From NCBI GenBank assembly GCA_023512835.1, contig CM042091.1, positions 42,856,107 through 42,920,106 of the forward strand: a stretch of DNA of 64,000 nucleotides. The letters are read 5' to 3'. A model generated the notes under the pieces. The model saw only the letters and a program-made list of their open reading frames with translations. It was not told the origin of the DNA and searched no databases. Origin of the DNA: Taxillus chinensis (lineage: Eukaryota > Streptophyta > Magnoliopsida > Santalales > Loranthaceae). Positions 48,130-59,262 of this stretch are shown here, piece after piece. The number at the start of each line of letters is the position of its first letter. The stretch's first letter is position 1. Made by a program: the position numbers and the translations under genes.

Positions 48130-51100
48130 CTATGCAGAGAAGTCAAGCATACCTAATCGGATGAATAGTTCAGAGAATCTTGCATCAGGTAGGGGCTTTG
48201 TAAGTATGTCTGCCAGTTGATCTTCAGTAGCAACATGTTCCAGGGAAATGTGATTTTTGAGAACATGGTCGCGTATGAAGTGATACCTGACCTCAATATG
48301 CTTCGTCTTAGGGTGCATGACAGGATTGTTGCTGATAGCAATTGCACTAGTGTTGTCGCAGTAGAGTGGAATAGATGACATGTTGAAACCGTAGTCAGTA
48401 AGTTGACTTTGCATCCAGAGTAGGCGTGCGCGAAGCAACTCCAGGCAACTATGTATTCCGCCTCCACAAGAGGTTGATACGGAATTCGCTTCTTCTGAAC
48501 CATGAAATTAATCTATTTCCAAGAAACGACACGTACCACTTGTGCTCTTCCTGTTGATGCGACATCCAGCTGAAGTCGGCATCGAGTATCCGGATAAGGT
48601 GAAGTTGGACTCCTTTGGGTACCAGAGTCCCAAATTCATCGTTCCCTTGAGATACCTTAATATCCGTTTAACATGAAGCATATGTGACTCCTTGGGATTC
48701 GCCTGATATCGTGCACAGATGCAAGTTGCAAACATAATGTCTGGGCGACTTGCTGTAAGATACAGCAAGGATCCTATCATCCCTCTGTAGTCAGTCACAT
48801 TTACTGATATGCCGTCCACATCAGGCATGGGAGTTTTGACGGGAGATGAACCTTCCATACCAAACTTCTTAATAAGACCGCGAGTGTATTTAGCTTGATT
48901 AATGAAGATTCCTTCCTTCAATTGTTTAACTTCTATTCCGAGGAAGTAGGACAGTTCTCCCATCATGCTCATCTCAAACTTGCCTGTCATCAACTTAGCA
49001 AACTCTTCACAAAGCTTCGGATTCGTTGATCCGAAAATGATATCATCCACGTATATCTGTATGATTAGAGTGTGTCCTTTCTCTTTTCATAGAAATAAGG
49101 TGGTGTCAATCTTCCCTTTTTGGAAGTTGTGAGCAAGTAGGAATTCTGACAATGTGTCGTACCAGGCTCTTGGAGCTTGCTTCAAACCATATAAAGCTTT
49201 CCGAAGTTTGTAGACTAGATGTCCTGCTTTAGGTTCAATGAAACCAGGAGGTTGTTCTACGTAAACCTCCTCTTGAAGATCTCTATTCAGGAATGCGCTC
49301 TTGACGTCCATTTGATAAACTATGAAGTTTTCATATGAAGCATACGCCAGAAACATCCGGATTGCCTCAAGTCTTGCTACTGGAGCAAAGGTCTCATCAT
49401 AGTCTATTCCTTCTTTTTGACGATATCCTTTGGCTACTAGTCTGGCTTTGTTCCGGATTACTATTCCATCCGTATCAAGCTTGTTCCGGAACACCCATTT
49501 AACTCCAATGAATTGCTGAGACTTAGGCCTTGGTACTAAGGTCCACACATTATTTCTCTTAAATTGATTCAGCTCTTCTTGCATGGCTTCTATCCAATTC
49601 AAATCCTGAAGAGCTTCATCTACCACCTTTGGTTCTATTTGAGATAGAAAACACGAGTAAAGACTCATGTTGGGGGTGGCTGCTCTTGTTCTTACACCAA
49701 CAGTAGGATCACCAATCACTTGATCTGAGGGATGGTTTCGGGTCCATTTGTAATTCTGTGCATCTGATGGATGATCTTGAACAATTTGAAGCTCTGCCAG
49801 ATTAGGTGGTTCAGGTGTATCTGCTGGTTGAGCTTCGTCCGAACTAGATGTTTCCGTATTAGAAGGTATGGTAGAACTAGGTGGTTCTTCAACACTGTTT
49901 CTTTTAGTGTTAACTGGTCCGGACGGACTTGAAGGTGCTCCGAAATTTTGGGTATCCGTAGGAGTATGTCTGGAGCTTAATGGTAGTCCGGAGTCCGAGT
50001 CATCCGTAGCATCATCCATATAATTTCTTTGTACCTCGCTAATGCCACGTGGTTGGTCAGAATGTGTAACAGGAACATTCATAAACTTCGAATAATCGAT
50101 GTTGCTGTCCATGACCTGCACATTAGAACTTGAAGAAGCAATTTTTGACCAATCAAGATTAGCTTCATCAAAAGTCACATGGATAGATTCTTCAACTTTA
50201 AAAAGTTTTCTATTAAAGACCCGATAAGCCTTGCTATGTAGTGAGTACCCGACAAAAATCCCATCATCAGATTTTGGTTCAAATTTATTCCGAGTCTCTT
50301 TGCCATTTATCAATATATAGCAAGTACACCCAAAAGCTCTGAAATGTGAAATTGAAGGTTTTCGTCCTCTCCACATCTCATAGGGTATTTTCATGGTAGA
50401 TTTATTTATTAGAGTTCTGTTTCGAACATAGCGGGCGATGGACACGACTTGACCCATAGGCGAGAGGAAGTGTTGCCCCTGCTAACATGGATCTACCAGC
50501 CTCAACTAAAGTGCGATTCTTGCGCCTAGCTACCCCATTTTGTTGTGGAGTTCTGGGAGCAAAGAAGTCATGCTGTATGCCCTGTTCAGAACAATATGAT
50601 CTCATTTCTGAAAAATCAAATTCTGTACCATGATCACTCCTGATGCACTTTATGCTCAGTCCTTGTGAGTTGCTTATCCAGTTGAAAAGATCTACTAGAT
50701 GCTCAAAAGTTTGATCCTTTGATTTCAGGAACATTACCCATGTGTATCTGGTGAAATCATCGATAACCACAAGGGTATATCTCGCACCAGCCAGTGACAG
50801 AACAGAAATAGGACCACAGAGGTCCATATGAAGAAGTTGTAGAGGAGCAGTTATTAAATTAACTAATTTGCTCTTAAAGCTATGTTTGGCCTGTTTGCCC
50901 AGTTGGCATTCTCGACAGAGAGTGTCTCTGGAGAATTTGAGTTTAGGTAGACCAATGACAAGATCAAGTGACGCTAATTTAGACAATGTCTTAAAGTTTA
51001 AATGTGCGCATTGATAACGTGCATTTTATGCCGTTATTCTAGTGTTTATTTAGGATGTTTAAGAGCATGATTAGTGCCTTATTGCTTCATATATCATATA

Positions 51101-52999
51101 TATTTGCTCTAACCCCTAGGAAGATGCTAGTTGCAAATACATGCGTTTTTCCGGCTGGCTTTGGGGGGGTTTTTGGACCCCACTTTTGACATAGTAGATG
51201 GCCTCAAACAATTGGCGTGCAAGAACAAAAGTTTCTTAGAATGATGTCATCTACCTACCACAGAAATTTCAGAGCATTTGGAGCTGAACGTGAATTCACC
51301 CATTTCACGTGTAAGCCTATTTTTACCTCTCAGGCCTCTACAGGATGCAAGGAAGCTTGGGGAGAAGTTTGAGCTGATTTGGAGGTGCACGTGAATTCAC
51401 CATATCACGTGCAAATTGGCGTGCAGAGATATTTTTAGACCGATCCTATTGTTTTTCTATGCTGATCATTTGTTCCTGAAGGCCCAAGTCCAAATTGTGG
51501 ATGGAAGATAGAGATTTTAAAGTTTCAAGTGTTACTTATCAAAACTACGTCGTTTTGATAGATGGGCTAGGTTACACACCTCAAGGCCCATCCAAACTCT
51601 ATAAATACAAGCCTCCACGCCTCTGCTAGCCATGCTTAACCCCCCTACACGTTTTAGAGAGAGAGAGAGAGGCTCCACGACTTGGAGGTGCTCCTTGACC
51701 TAGGAGAGCGGCCGTCCAGCACGCGTCGCGGATTTTGGAGCCTGGATTTGAAGCTTTGCCGGTGCGCGTGATCAAGAAGAAGATGTTTAGCTTTTCTCGC
51801 TATGGTTTTGCTTGTAATCATGCGTGAGTAGTTCTTATAATCTAGGGGAGCAATGTAGCCCCCTTGTTGCTTTCTTTGTGTTTATGAATATTGGGTTTGG
51901 ATGATTGAGTTTTGCATGTTTTATGAATCTGTTCTTAGTTCTATCTTTGGATGTACACCTTGGTATTCTTAGCCCTAGTCTGGGGCGGATTGAGATTCAT
52001 AACTTATTTGTAATTGGTGTGATCATTATCCTTTTGCAAGTATGATTTATTGGCTTTGCATGTTTGTGTGTTTAGATGACCATTCCTGGCATACAACTCT
52101 TAAAAGGACCTCAATGACCATTTGTTGTCCTTGGCTTATGTTTAGCATGTTTTCAATCGAGACAACCCTAATATCATGAACCAGTAGAGATAACATAGGG
52201 AGGTGAAATTGTGACCCTAGATGCCTTTAATCCTTGAATCTTAATCCTAAAATCAGTTTACTTTCTTTGTTTATTCAGAAAATCAAATAAAAATTAGATC
52301 TTTAGTTTAAAAAAGAAAACTTTTTGCCAAGACATTTTATAGAACAAGAGTAATTGGGTGATTTGATTTGAGAACTAGAGAACTAGGTTAATCCCTGTGG
52401 GTTCGACCCCTTGCTTGCTGCTATTCTTTTAGTGCAAACTTAGGGAATTTATTATCTTGAAGAGAGATTTAACGACATTAGCTAGCTCTTTTAGAGAGGC
52501 TAAAAAATCTTGTCTGTCACGCATCGCTTGTGCCATAACCAACTATCTTCATCTGTAGCTTTAGTGAGGAAGCATACAGGGTCAGAAGAATTATTTCTTA
52601 AGACCACTGAGTATATGTCCCCATCTCTTGATCCGGATAACTTAATATCTCCAGGATAAGTTTTCTCTTCTTGACGGGAGTTGGACATAAAGGAAACAAG
52701 AAATCCTTTGTCACATAAATTACTGACACTTAGCAAATTATGCTTGAAACCTTCGACTAGTGCAACTCTAGTGATTGATACACAGCCGTTAGTTAAAGTG
52801 CCATACCCGACAGTCTTACCTTTGTTGTTGTCACCATATAAAACGGATGGACCTTGTTTTTCATTAACTTCTATAAGCAGAGTCTGATCACCCGTCATAT
52901 GTCCAGAGCATCCACTATCGAGGATCCACTTGCTTTGATTGATCTTTAACTTCAAGTGATCCGGCAATGCATTCCAGAGATGCTCCTGAAAGACAACGG
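48130..52999 (-). pseudogene. SIRE-type pol (protease, integrase, RT, RNase H), interrupted
   Basis: Minus strand: protease WILDSGCSGHMTGD near 52929-52890 with DSG intact; GAG-pre-integrase with WLWHKR near 52545; then a nested solo LTR; integrase at 50986-50400 (DFTRYTWVMFLKS, HGTEFDFSEM, TPQQNGVARRKNRTLVEAG). RT spans 50457-48510 with [31 protein letters not shown] and YVDDIIFGS (catalytic YVDD intact). RNase H is 48510-48130 with YCDNTSAIAIS and LADILTKPLP. Defects: frameshift near 50455, an in-frame TGA at about 49087 (after TLFL), and frameshifts near 48505 and 48440. All catalytic residues survive, so decay is recent relative to the copia remnants elsewhere. Confidence 0.92.
51012..52519 (+). 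mobile_element. Solo LTR (gypsy-type) nested in SIRE pol, 5-bp TSD CGCAT
   Basis: Begins TGATAACGTGC and ends TCTGTCA, 1508 bp, with CGCAT at 51007-51011 and 52520-52524. It splits the codons after WLWHKRC in the pre-integrase domain; the second SIRE copy shows the uninterrupted site near 63735. A TATAAATA at 51600-51607 gives plus sense. The 3' part has CCCTGTGGGTTCGACC near 52395, a phrase common near the end of several plant gypsy LTRs. No coding sequence. Confidence 0.92.
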
Positions 53000-55300
53000 T
53001 TACACTTTTGGTGCCCAAACTTGTTTCGGGCGGTTAGAAAGAGCAGCAGTAATGTCAACAGTTCCGGATTTGATTTTGCTAGGACTTTTAGCTCTCCAAG
53101 TTGACTTTAACTTGTTAGTTTCAACTGCCTCTTTTATTTGGGTTTTCTTGGGAGAGACACTCCTTTGTGGTTTAGATTTTGTTTTGCTCGAAGAAACCTT
53201 TTTATTAAACTGATCTTTATTGGTTCGAATTTGATTACAAAGCCAGTTATCAGATAAACTCCAACATTCATAGTGATAATGACCCATTTCCCTACAGATG
53301 GAACAGACACTATAATGTGAAGTACACACAGGGGATACAGGTCTCTTAGATTTTACAGACTTTCTACTCTGTTCCCTGTGGCCTAATCCATTGCGTTTGG
53401 GTGACGCTCTCTTGGCCTTAGATGCGTCAGCCTTAGCCTTTCCTTTCTTTTTGGGTGCTACAGTTTTGGCTTTAACTGCGGCGGCCTTCCCTTCATCATT
53501 AGTTACGGGTCTTTCTGCTTCGGGAAGTGCGATGAATGACCTCAACTCCACAGTCATAAACTATGGTGCCACCTGAAATGAAACCATCCAACGGTTTAGA
53601 TGTACTAACATGATATAAGTTGGTTAGTTTTGGAGTGAAATCCGGAGGACACTCAGTAGCTTGAGCATTGGAGTTTGATGATTCGGAGCCTAGGCCAGGT
53701 TTGACTCGAATATTATCCGAATCAGTCCTAAATGTAGAGACTATTTCTCCAGATTTAAGCCACTTACGATTTATTTCACTTTCTTGTTCAAGTTCATTTT
53801 CGAGTTTTTTTACTATAACTTTTAGGCCTGAAAGATTGGTATTTAATAGATGATTTTCAGATCTTAGATCGTGATACCAAGCTTCTTTTCCTCTGAAGTC
53901 AGCGATATCCTTTTCGAGTCTAGTAATAGTAAATTCAAGACGTTTATTCTGACTTTCCATATCTTTGTACATTTGAGTAATTATTAGTCTCTCATTCTTT
54001 TCATGATCACATACAGTAGTAAGAGATTTTAATTTACTCATGAGCTCAGAGATAGAAGGTACCTCAGTATTTGCCATGAGGCAGACGTTCGGCTTAGGAG
54101 TTGGCTCATCATCCGAGGATTCCTCCTCTTCTTCCGAGCCACTGATGTACTTTGTCATAAACACCTTCCTCTTGTTCTTGTTGTTGTCTAAGGTGGTACG
54201 TCGAGGAGTAACCTTGTCACTTTTCTCTGCCGTCTTAGATTTGGATCTGCATTCCTTGGCCCAGTGACTGGGTTTCCCACAGTTAAAGCATTCTTGGGAG
54301 CTCGACTCCGATCGTTCCTTCCTTCTGGATGATGAGGAGCCTCTTCTGAATCCTTTTCTACTTTTTCGAAGGAATCGTTCAAAGGATTTGACAAGAAGAG
54401 CTATTTCCTCTTCTACGTCTGAGTCAGAATTCTCTGACTCATCCGTATCATCCTCTTGATGATTACTGGAGCATTCCGTAGCTTTGAGAGCTATCCCTTT
54501 TTCTTTCCAAGCTATTTTCTCATCACGGTCAGTGTATCTGAATCTAACCTCATGAGTCCGAAGCTCTCCATATATTTCCTCAAGGGCAATAAATGGCCAG
54601 TTTTTGTCAGCTTGCATCTGGAGCTGCTTGGAGTAGTAGCGATCCGGCAAGGATTGAAAGAACTTGTCATTGATTTGAGACTGAGTGTAGTGCTCATTGA
54701 CAGTTTTTAGCTCTAGAATGAGCTTGCCGAATCTCCGATAAATGCTTTTAAGGGATTCACCAGGTTTGTGATTGAAACTCTCAAAATTCTGTCTGAGAGC
54801 ACATATCACATTTTGCATTTGGGACTGACTCCCCTCATAGAGGATTGTCAGTTTATCCCAAACAGCTTTTGCTGACGTGCAGCCCTGGACGTCCGTGAAA
54901 GCCTCGGAATCCAAAGACGATGTAACATAAGCCAGAGCCTTTTCACTAGCGCACTGCCAGGCTCTTTCATCGTTGGTAAGTTCGGCATCCGTCTTTGGCC
55001 TCCTAACCCCATGTTCTCCGATAGTCATCGGAATTAGAATCTCCTGATGAAGACATGGCCACATGAGATGATCATGGCATACCATAAACATCTTCATGCG
55101 AGCTTTCCACTGGGAGAAAAGCTCAGGTGTGAATTTGGGCGGTTTCGTCAGAGTAATACCAGAACTCCGTGGTTGAGGAGCGGCGGCAGCAGGTTGAGGT
55201 GGGTCGACGTTTTCCGTGCTTTCCTTCGATTTGGGATGGGCTCTTGTGCACCTCCGGAGTTAAGGCGAGTGTTGAATAGCATACTGCTTTCTTCCGCCAT
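53000..55300 (-). pseudogene. SIRE-type gag with two zinc knuckles
   Basis: Start MAEESSMLFN at 55300, then a frameshift before PPKFTPELFSQWKARMKMFM; the main frame runs 55097-53499 and a second frame 53557-53000. The UBN2-like gag core includes AWQCASEKALAYVTSSLD, KAVWDKLTILYEG and FGKLILELKTVNEHYT. The first CCHC knuckle is CFNCGKPSHWAKEC (54290-54249), followed by acidic, coiled-coil-like stretches. A Lys-rich tract precedes a second CCHC motif, CSICREMGHYHYEC (53305-53264). The frame ends APKV-stop at 53000, with protease in another frame directly after. Gag packages element RNA; this copy is broken near its start. Confidence 0.9.
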
Positions 55301-55342
55301 TGCTTAGAGTAAAAGAGTGGGATCTCTACTTTTGAACAAATA

Positions 55343-55358
55343 GACTGCTTTGATACCA
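55343..55358 (-). other. Primer binding site of the SIRE-type element
   Basis: Minus strand TGGTATCAAAGCAGTC, two bases inside the 5' LTR end; matches the initiator tRNA-Met type with one change in the core. Confidence 0.85.
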
Positions 55359-55360
55359 CT

Positions 55361-56770
55361 TGATGGTCCCTTGGAGCATAGAGGGGGGTGAATAGGCTCT
55401 TATCGAAACTCTTTTTAATCTCTTAAGACACCACACTAATCTAGTTAAGTGATAGAATCACTGCGGAAGATAACCAGATAGTGGAAGTATTTTGTTTTAT
55501 TGTCAAGAGATAATTACAACAAAATAGAAGCAAGACTCTCTTACACTCTATTTACAAAAGGATTCACACACTAGCCTAGATTATATCTTTGAGTTCTTGT
55601 GCATATATAGGGTTAATTCAGGATCGTTCGCTAACTAACACAAATGTACAAGTATGAATATTTATCCAAACATTCCTAAGAGACAACCTTGGAACTTGTA
55701 GTTTCGGAATACGTTCAGCACTAACTATTCCTCGGTAATCTCTCTGTCTTGACTGCTGCGGTTTGTGGAGCTCAAGATCTTGGGTTTGAAGAGTATAAGT
55801 GCCTTTGTGAGTTCCTAAATATAATTAAGGTTGTGTCCACATATCCGGGTGATCCACGTGTAAGATTCTTCAGGTTCTCAATGAATTTGTCTTACATCGG
55901 GACGCCACGAGCTGATAGCTTTAAATGCGGTGAATTGAAGTAGCGTCTTCTTGGTCCGGTGTAATTTTCCTTACTCCGTTGCTAATAAAGCTCGGAACCT
56001 TACTCCGTGTCAGTGGTTGCTTACTCCGTATCTATTTGGTACTGGAATCCTTAGTCCGTGTCAGCGCTTCTTTACTCCGCATGTAAGTTCCTTACTCTGT
56101 ATGTAAGTTCCTTACTCCGTATGTAAGTTCCTTACTTCGGGCGAGTCTAAGGGATCGGAGTGCTTACTCCGTACTAGCGCTTCCTTACTTCGTATGTAAG
56201 TTCCTTACTCCGGGCGAGTCTAAGGGATCGGAGTGCTTACTCCGTACTAGCGCTTCCTTACTTCGTATGTAAGTTCCTTACTCCGGGCGAGTCTAAGGGA
56301 TCAGAGTGCTTACTCCATACTAGCGCTTCCATACTCCATATGAGTAAGTTGTCCGGATTCCTTACTCCGCACCTAGTTTCCTTAGTCCGTGTAAATAAAG
56401 ACTTGAGTCCTTATTCCGCATTAGTATTCCTTACTCTGCATGTATGGAAGACTCGGATGTCTTACTCCGTATCTTCTTTTACTTCGTGCGACCTTGTGGA
56501 CTAGGATTCTTACTCCGTATCACTTTGACTTAGTCCGCACGAATGTTCCTTATTCCACATGTATTGAAAACTTGGTTATTTACCAAGTGTTTGACGACAC
56601 TCACTTTTGTCCGGATCAGGATTATGTATCCTGTCCTTCGCTTTGCTCTCACGAGTGTATCTCTGGATTAATAACATATCTTCTGCAATGACTAAAGAAA
56701 CATAAAAGATCTCAAATCAAATTACATAGGGCTTTATTGGCATTATCCAAATTCTGGGCTTGATCCAACA
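55361..56770 (-). repeat. 5' LTR of the SIRE-type element (1410 bp)
   Basis: Partner of 42254-43558. Longer because of extra CTTACTCCG units: three copies of the GGGCGAGTCTAAGGGATCGG higher-order unit instead of two, plus a ~12-bp insertion near 55484. The TATA position reads GATAAATA here instead of TATAAATA. Confidence 0.95.
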
Positions 56771-56775
56771 CTTTT

Positions 56776-57469
56776 CTATAGTGATTTTCAAGTTCTTGAT
56801 TCATTTGAATAGGACGAGCTTTAGTAGGGATATTTTTGTCAGTTTTTTTTCATAAGGTAAATAAACTATATGTTATTTTCTATTCCAAAAAGCATTTGGA
56901 AGATTAAAACAAAGTTCTTGCTTGATTTGTTTTTGAAAAGAACTGATTTTAGATTTAGTCAAATTTTGTAAAAGTTGTTCTGCAATTTTAAGATTCAAAA
57001 TAGATTGAGTGAGATGAGAAATATGAGCTTTTTTCCCTTTGATGGTATTATAAATTTCATTTTTGAAAATATTTTGTGTAGTTAATAAATCTAAAGTACG
57101 CGTGCGTGATTGTTCAAGGAAGGGAAAATTAAGTTTGGATGAGAACGAGCTTGATGAAATATAATCAAGATGGACCGTGTAAGGAGTAATTAAATGGATA
57201 AATGGTGTTCCTAAAATAACATTATATTGAATATCAGAAAGAAGAACAAAAACAGTTTTAATTTGGATATTTTGATTTATAATAGAAGCCTCAGTTTTAT
57301 ATTTGATAGGAAGTTGTTGATTATTAGCAGCAAGAAGAGTTTGATTAGAAGGTTGTTGAAATCTTCAGAGAATAATACCTTCTTTAATGCAGTTGAGATC
57401 ATCACTAGTATCAAAAAAGGCAATTGTATCAAGAGTAAAATTTTCAGGAAATTTGATTGTTATTTTAAG
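56776..57469 (-). pseudogene. Endogenous pararetrovirus protease-region fragment
   Basis: Minus strand near 57420-57360 reads FFDTSDDLNCIKEGII, an aspartic-protease site of caulimovirid type with DTSD in place of DTGA. It is followed by VILGTPFIHLITPY near 57220-57180. The remainder leads towards the RT start found at 42149 and 39540. It is bounded by the SIRE element ending at 56770 and the second SIRE element starting at 57475, so capsid and movement regions would lie beyond the window if present. Stops and frame changes are frequent. Confidence 0.75.
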
Positions 57470-57659
57470 AAAATTGTTGATCAAACCTAGAATTTGAAAG
57501 ATGCAAATTAAACCTTATGTAATTTGATTTGAGATATCTCATTTTCTCTATCTCTAATAATGTTGCAGAAGATAAGCTTAAAATGACAAACTCGATTCAC
57601 TCGTGAGCGATACGTAAAGGACAGAATACATTATTCTGATCCGGATCATTGTGAGTGTC

Positions 57660-58100
57660 GACAAATAACACAGTAAATAACCGAGCTATCACAAGATACA
57701 GAGTAAGGAACGTTAACGTGAACTAAGGACAAGAAGACGTAGACTAAGGACAGGAAGACACGGACTAAGGACAAGAAGACAGAGTAAGAATTTGGGTCTT
57801 CTACTCGTGTGGAGTAAGGGAGAAAAGACGCAGAATAAGCATTCGAGCTTTATACTTGCATGAAGTAAGGAGGCACTAATACTGAATAAGGGATCCGAGC
57901 ATTCAATTAACACTGAGTAAGGAACCTCGCTACGAAATAAAGCATCCGAGCACTTCATTAACACAATGTAAGAAACCTTGCGATGGAATAAAGATTTGAG
58001 TACTTAATTAACACAGAGTAAGCAATTATTGACACGGAGTAAGGAATCCGAGCATTTCATTAACACGGAGTAAGGAACCTTGTGACAGAATAAGATGATA
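57660..58100. repeat. CGGAGTAAG-like array in the second SIRE LTR
   Basis: Degenerate CACGGAGTAAGGAA(C/T)C units, many decayed to CAGAATAAG or CTAAGGACAAG; about twenty copies, the same motif family as in the first element. Confidence 0.8.
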
Positions 58101-58384
58101 TTGCTTCATTTACTCGTTATGTCAATTCAACGCATTTAAACTTATAACTTGCTAGTTCCCAATGTAAGAAGAGATTTATATCATCTTACATGTGGATCAC
58201 TCAGTTGCGTGGACACAATCTTTAATAGAATTGGAACTCTGCAATATAGTTTTGATTCACTCATGCTTCCAATATCTCGAGTTCCACATCCGCAGCATTT
58301 AAGAAGAGGTATTTTCCGAGAAGATCATAAATGCAGCTCAACACTCGGAATGTCCAATTCCAAGAAAGTCTCTCAGGGAATGCC

Positions 58385-58392
58385 TATAAATA
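58385..58392 (+). promoter_or_regulatory. TATA box of the second SIRE LTR
   Basis: CTATAAATACAC, at the position equivalent to the TATA box in the first element's LTRs. Confidence 0.6.
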
Positions 58393-58733
58393 CACAGCCT
58401 TACATATTTGTAATGTGTGCTTTTTGGTGTCCGCGTGCTTGTACTTTGAATTTGTAATACTTAATAGCGTATGCGTAATAGTTAAGTTTCAGAGTGCTAA
58501 TATAAGCTAAAGAGAGATACATTCTTTCAGTAGATAAAAGCTTGTGTAAACAGCTTAATCTGCTATACATTTTGTTGTAATTATCGATTGATAATAATAC
58601 AAAATACTTCAATTATCTGATTGTCTTCCACATTGATTTACTCTCTCAATCAGAAATAGTGTTGTGCCAAAGGAAAGAGAAGAATTATCAAAGAGCCTAT
58701 TCACCCCACTCTAGGCTCTCCGGAACTAACAAA

Positions 58734-58747
58734 TGGTATCGAGCAAG
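58734..58747 (+). other. Primer binding site of the second SIRE-type element
   Basis: TGGTATCGAGCAAG, two bases after the LTR end; tRNA-Met type with changes from the TGGTATCAGAGC consensus. Confidence 0.75.
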
Positions 58748-59262
58748 TTCTACCTGCTCAAGTATAGATCCCTTTCCTTCTCATATCTACAAATAGCCAA
58801 AGAAAGCAGCATGTTGTACGATGTACACATCAACTCATGAGGTGTGGTGGAATCTATCACCAACTGCAGTAGCAGTGAAAACATTGAACTGAGCTCAAAT
58901 GTTTAAACCACTGCTCCCCACCACCGGAGTTCTGGATTCACTCTGAACAAACCTCCAAAATTCACACTGAAACTCTTCTCACAATAAAAGGTTCACATGC
59001 GCACGTTTATGACATGCCATGACCATATGATGTGGCCCATCTTCATCAGGAAATTCCAATTCCGTTGACAATCTAAGAAAATGGAGTAAGAAGGCCCAAA
59101 ATAGACGCTGAAATCACCAACGAGGAAAGAGCCTATCAGTTCACAAACGAGAAGGCTCTAGCATATATTATGTCGTCCTTGGATTCCAAAGCTTTCATGG
59201 ACGTCCAGGGCTGCACAATAGCAAAAGCCATCTGGGATAAACTGATAATCCTTTATGAGGGA

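Larger units (their letters stand above)
42254..56770 (-). mobile_element. Full-length SIRE/Maximus-type Ty1/copia retrotransposon, TSD CTTTT
   Basis: Both LTRs begin TGATGGTCCCTT and end TGATCCAACA on the plus strand; flanks CTTTT at 42249-42253 and 56771-56775 match. Sense is minus: 5' LTR 55361-56770, PBS 55343-55358, gag, protease, integrase, RT, RNase H, a 4.6-kb 3' region with an env-like ORF, PPT 43561-43571, and 3' LTR 42254-43558. Total 14.5 kb, or about 13.0 kb without the nested solo LTR at 51012-52519. Gag-pol content, motif wording and the extra ORF after pol identify the SIRE lineage. It is not coding-competent: gag and pol contain frameshifts and stops. Confidence 0.95.
57475..58731 (+). 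repeat. 5' LTR of the second SIRE-type element
   Basis: Starts TGTTGATCAAACC and ends CGGAACTAACA before the PBS. It aligns with the minus-sense reading of 55361-56770: ATGTAATTTGATTTGAGAT near 57516, TGAGTGTCG near 57650, the CGGAGTAAG array from 57660 to 58100, and GAGCCTATTCACCCC near 58692. Confidence 0.88.

Noticed and set aside
52395..52415. tRNA B-box (GGTTCGACC)
   Set aside because: No A box or cloverleaf around it; the phrase is part of a gypsy LTR end.
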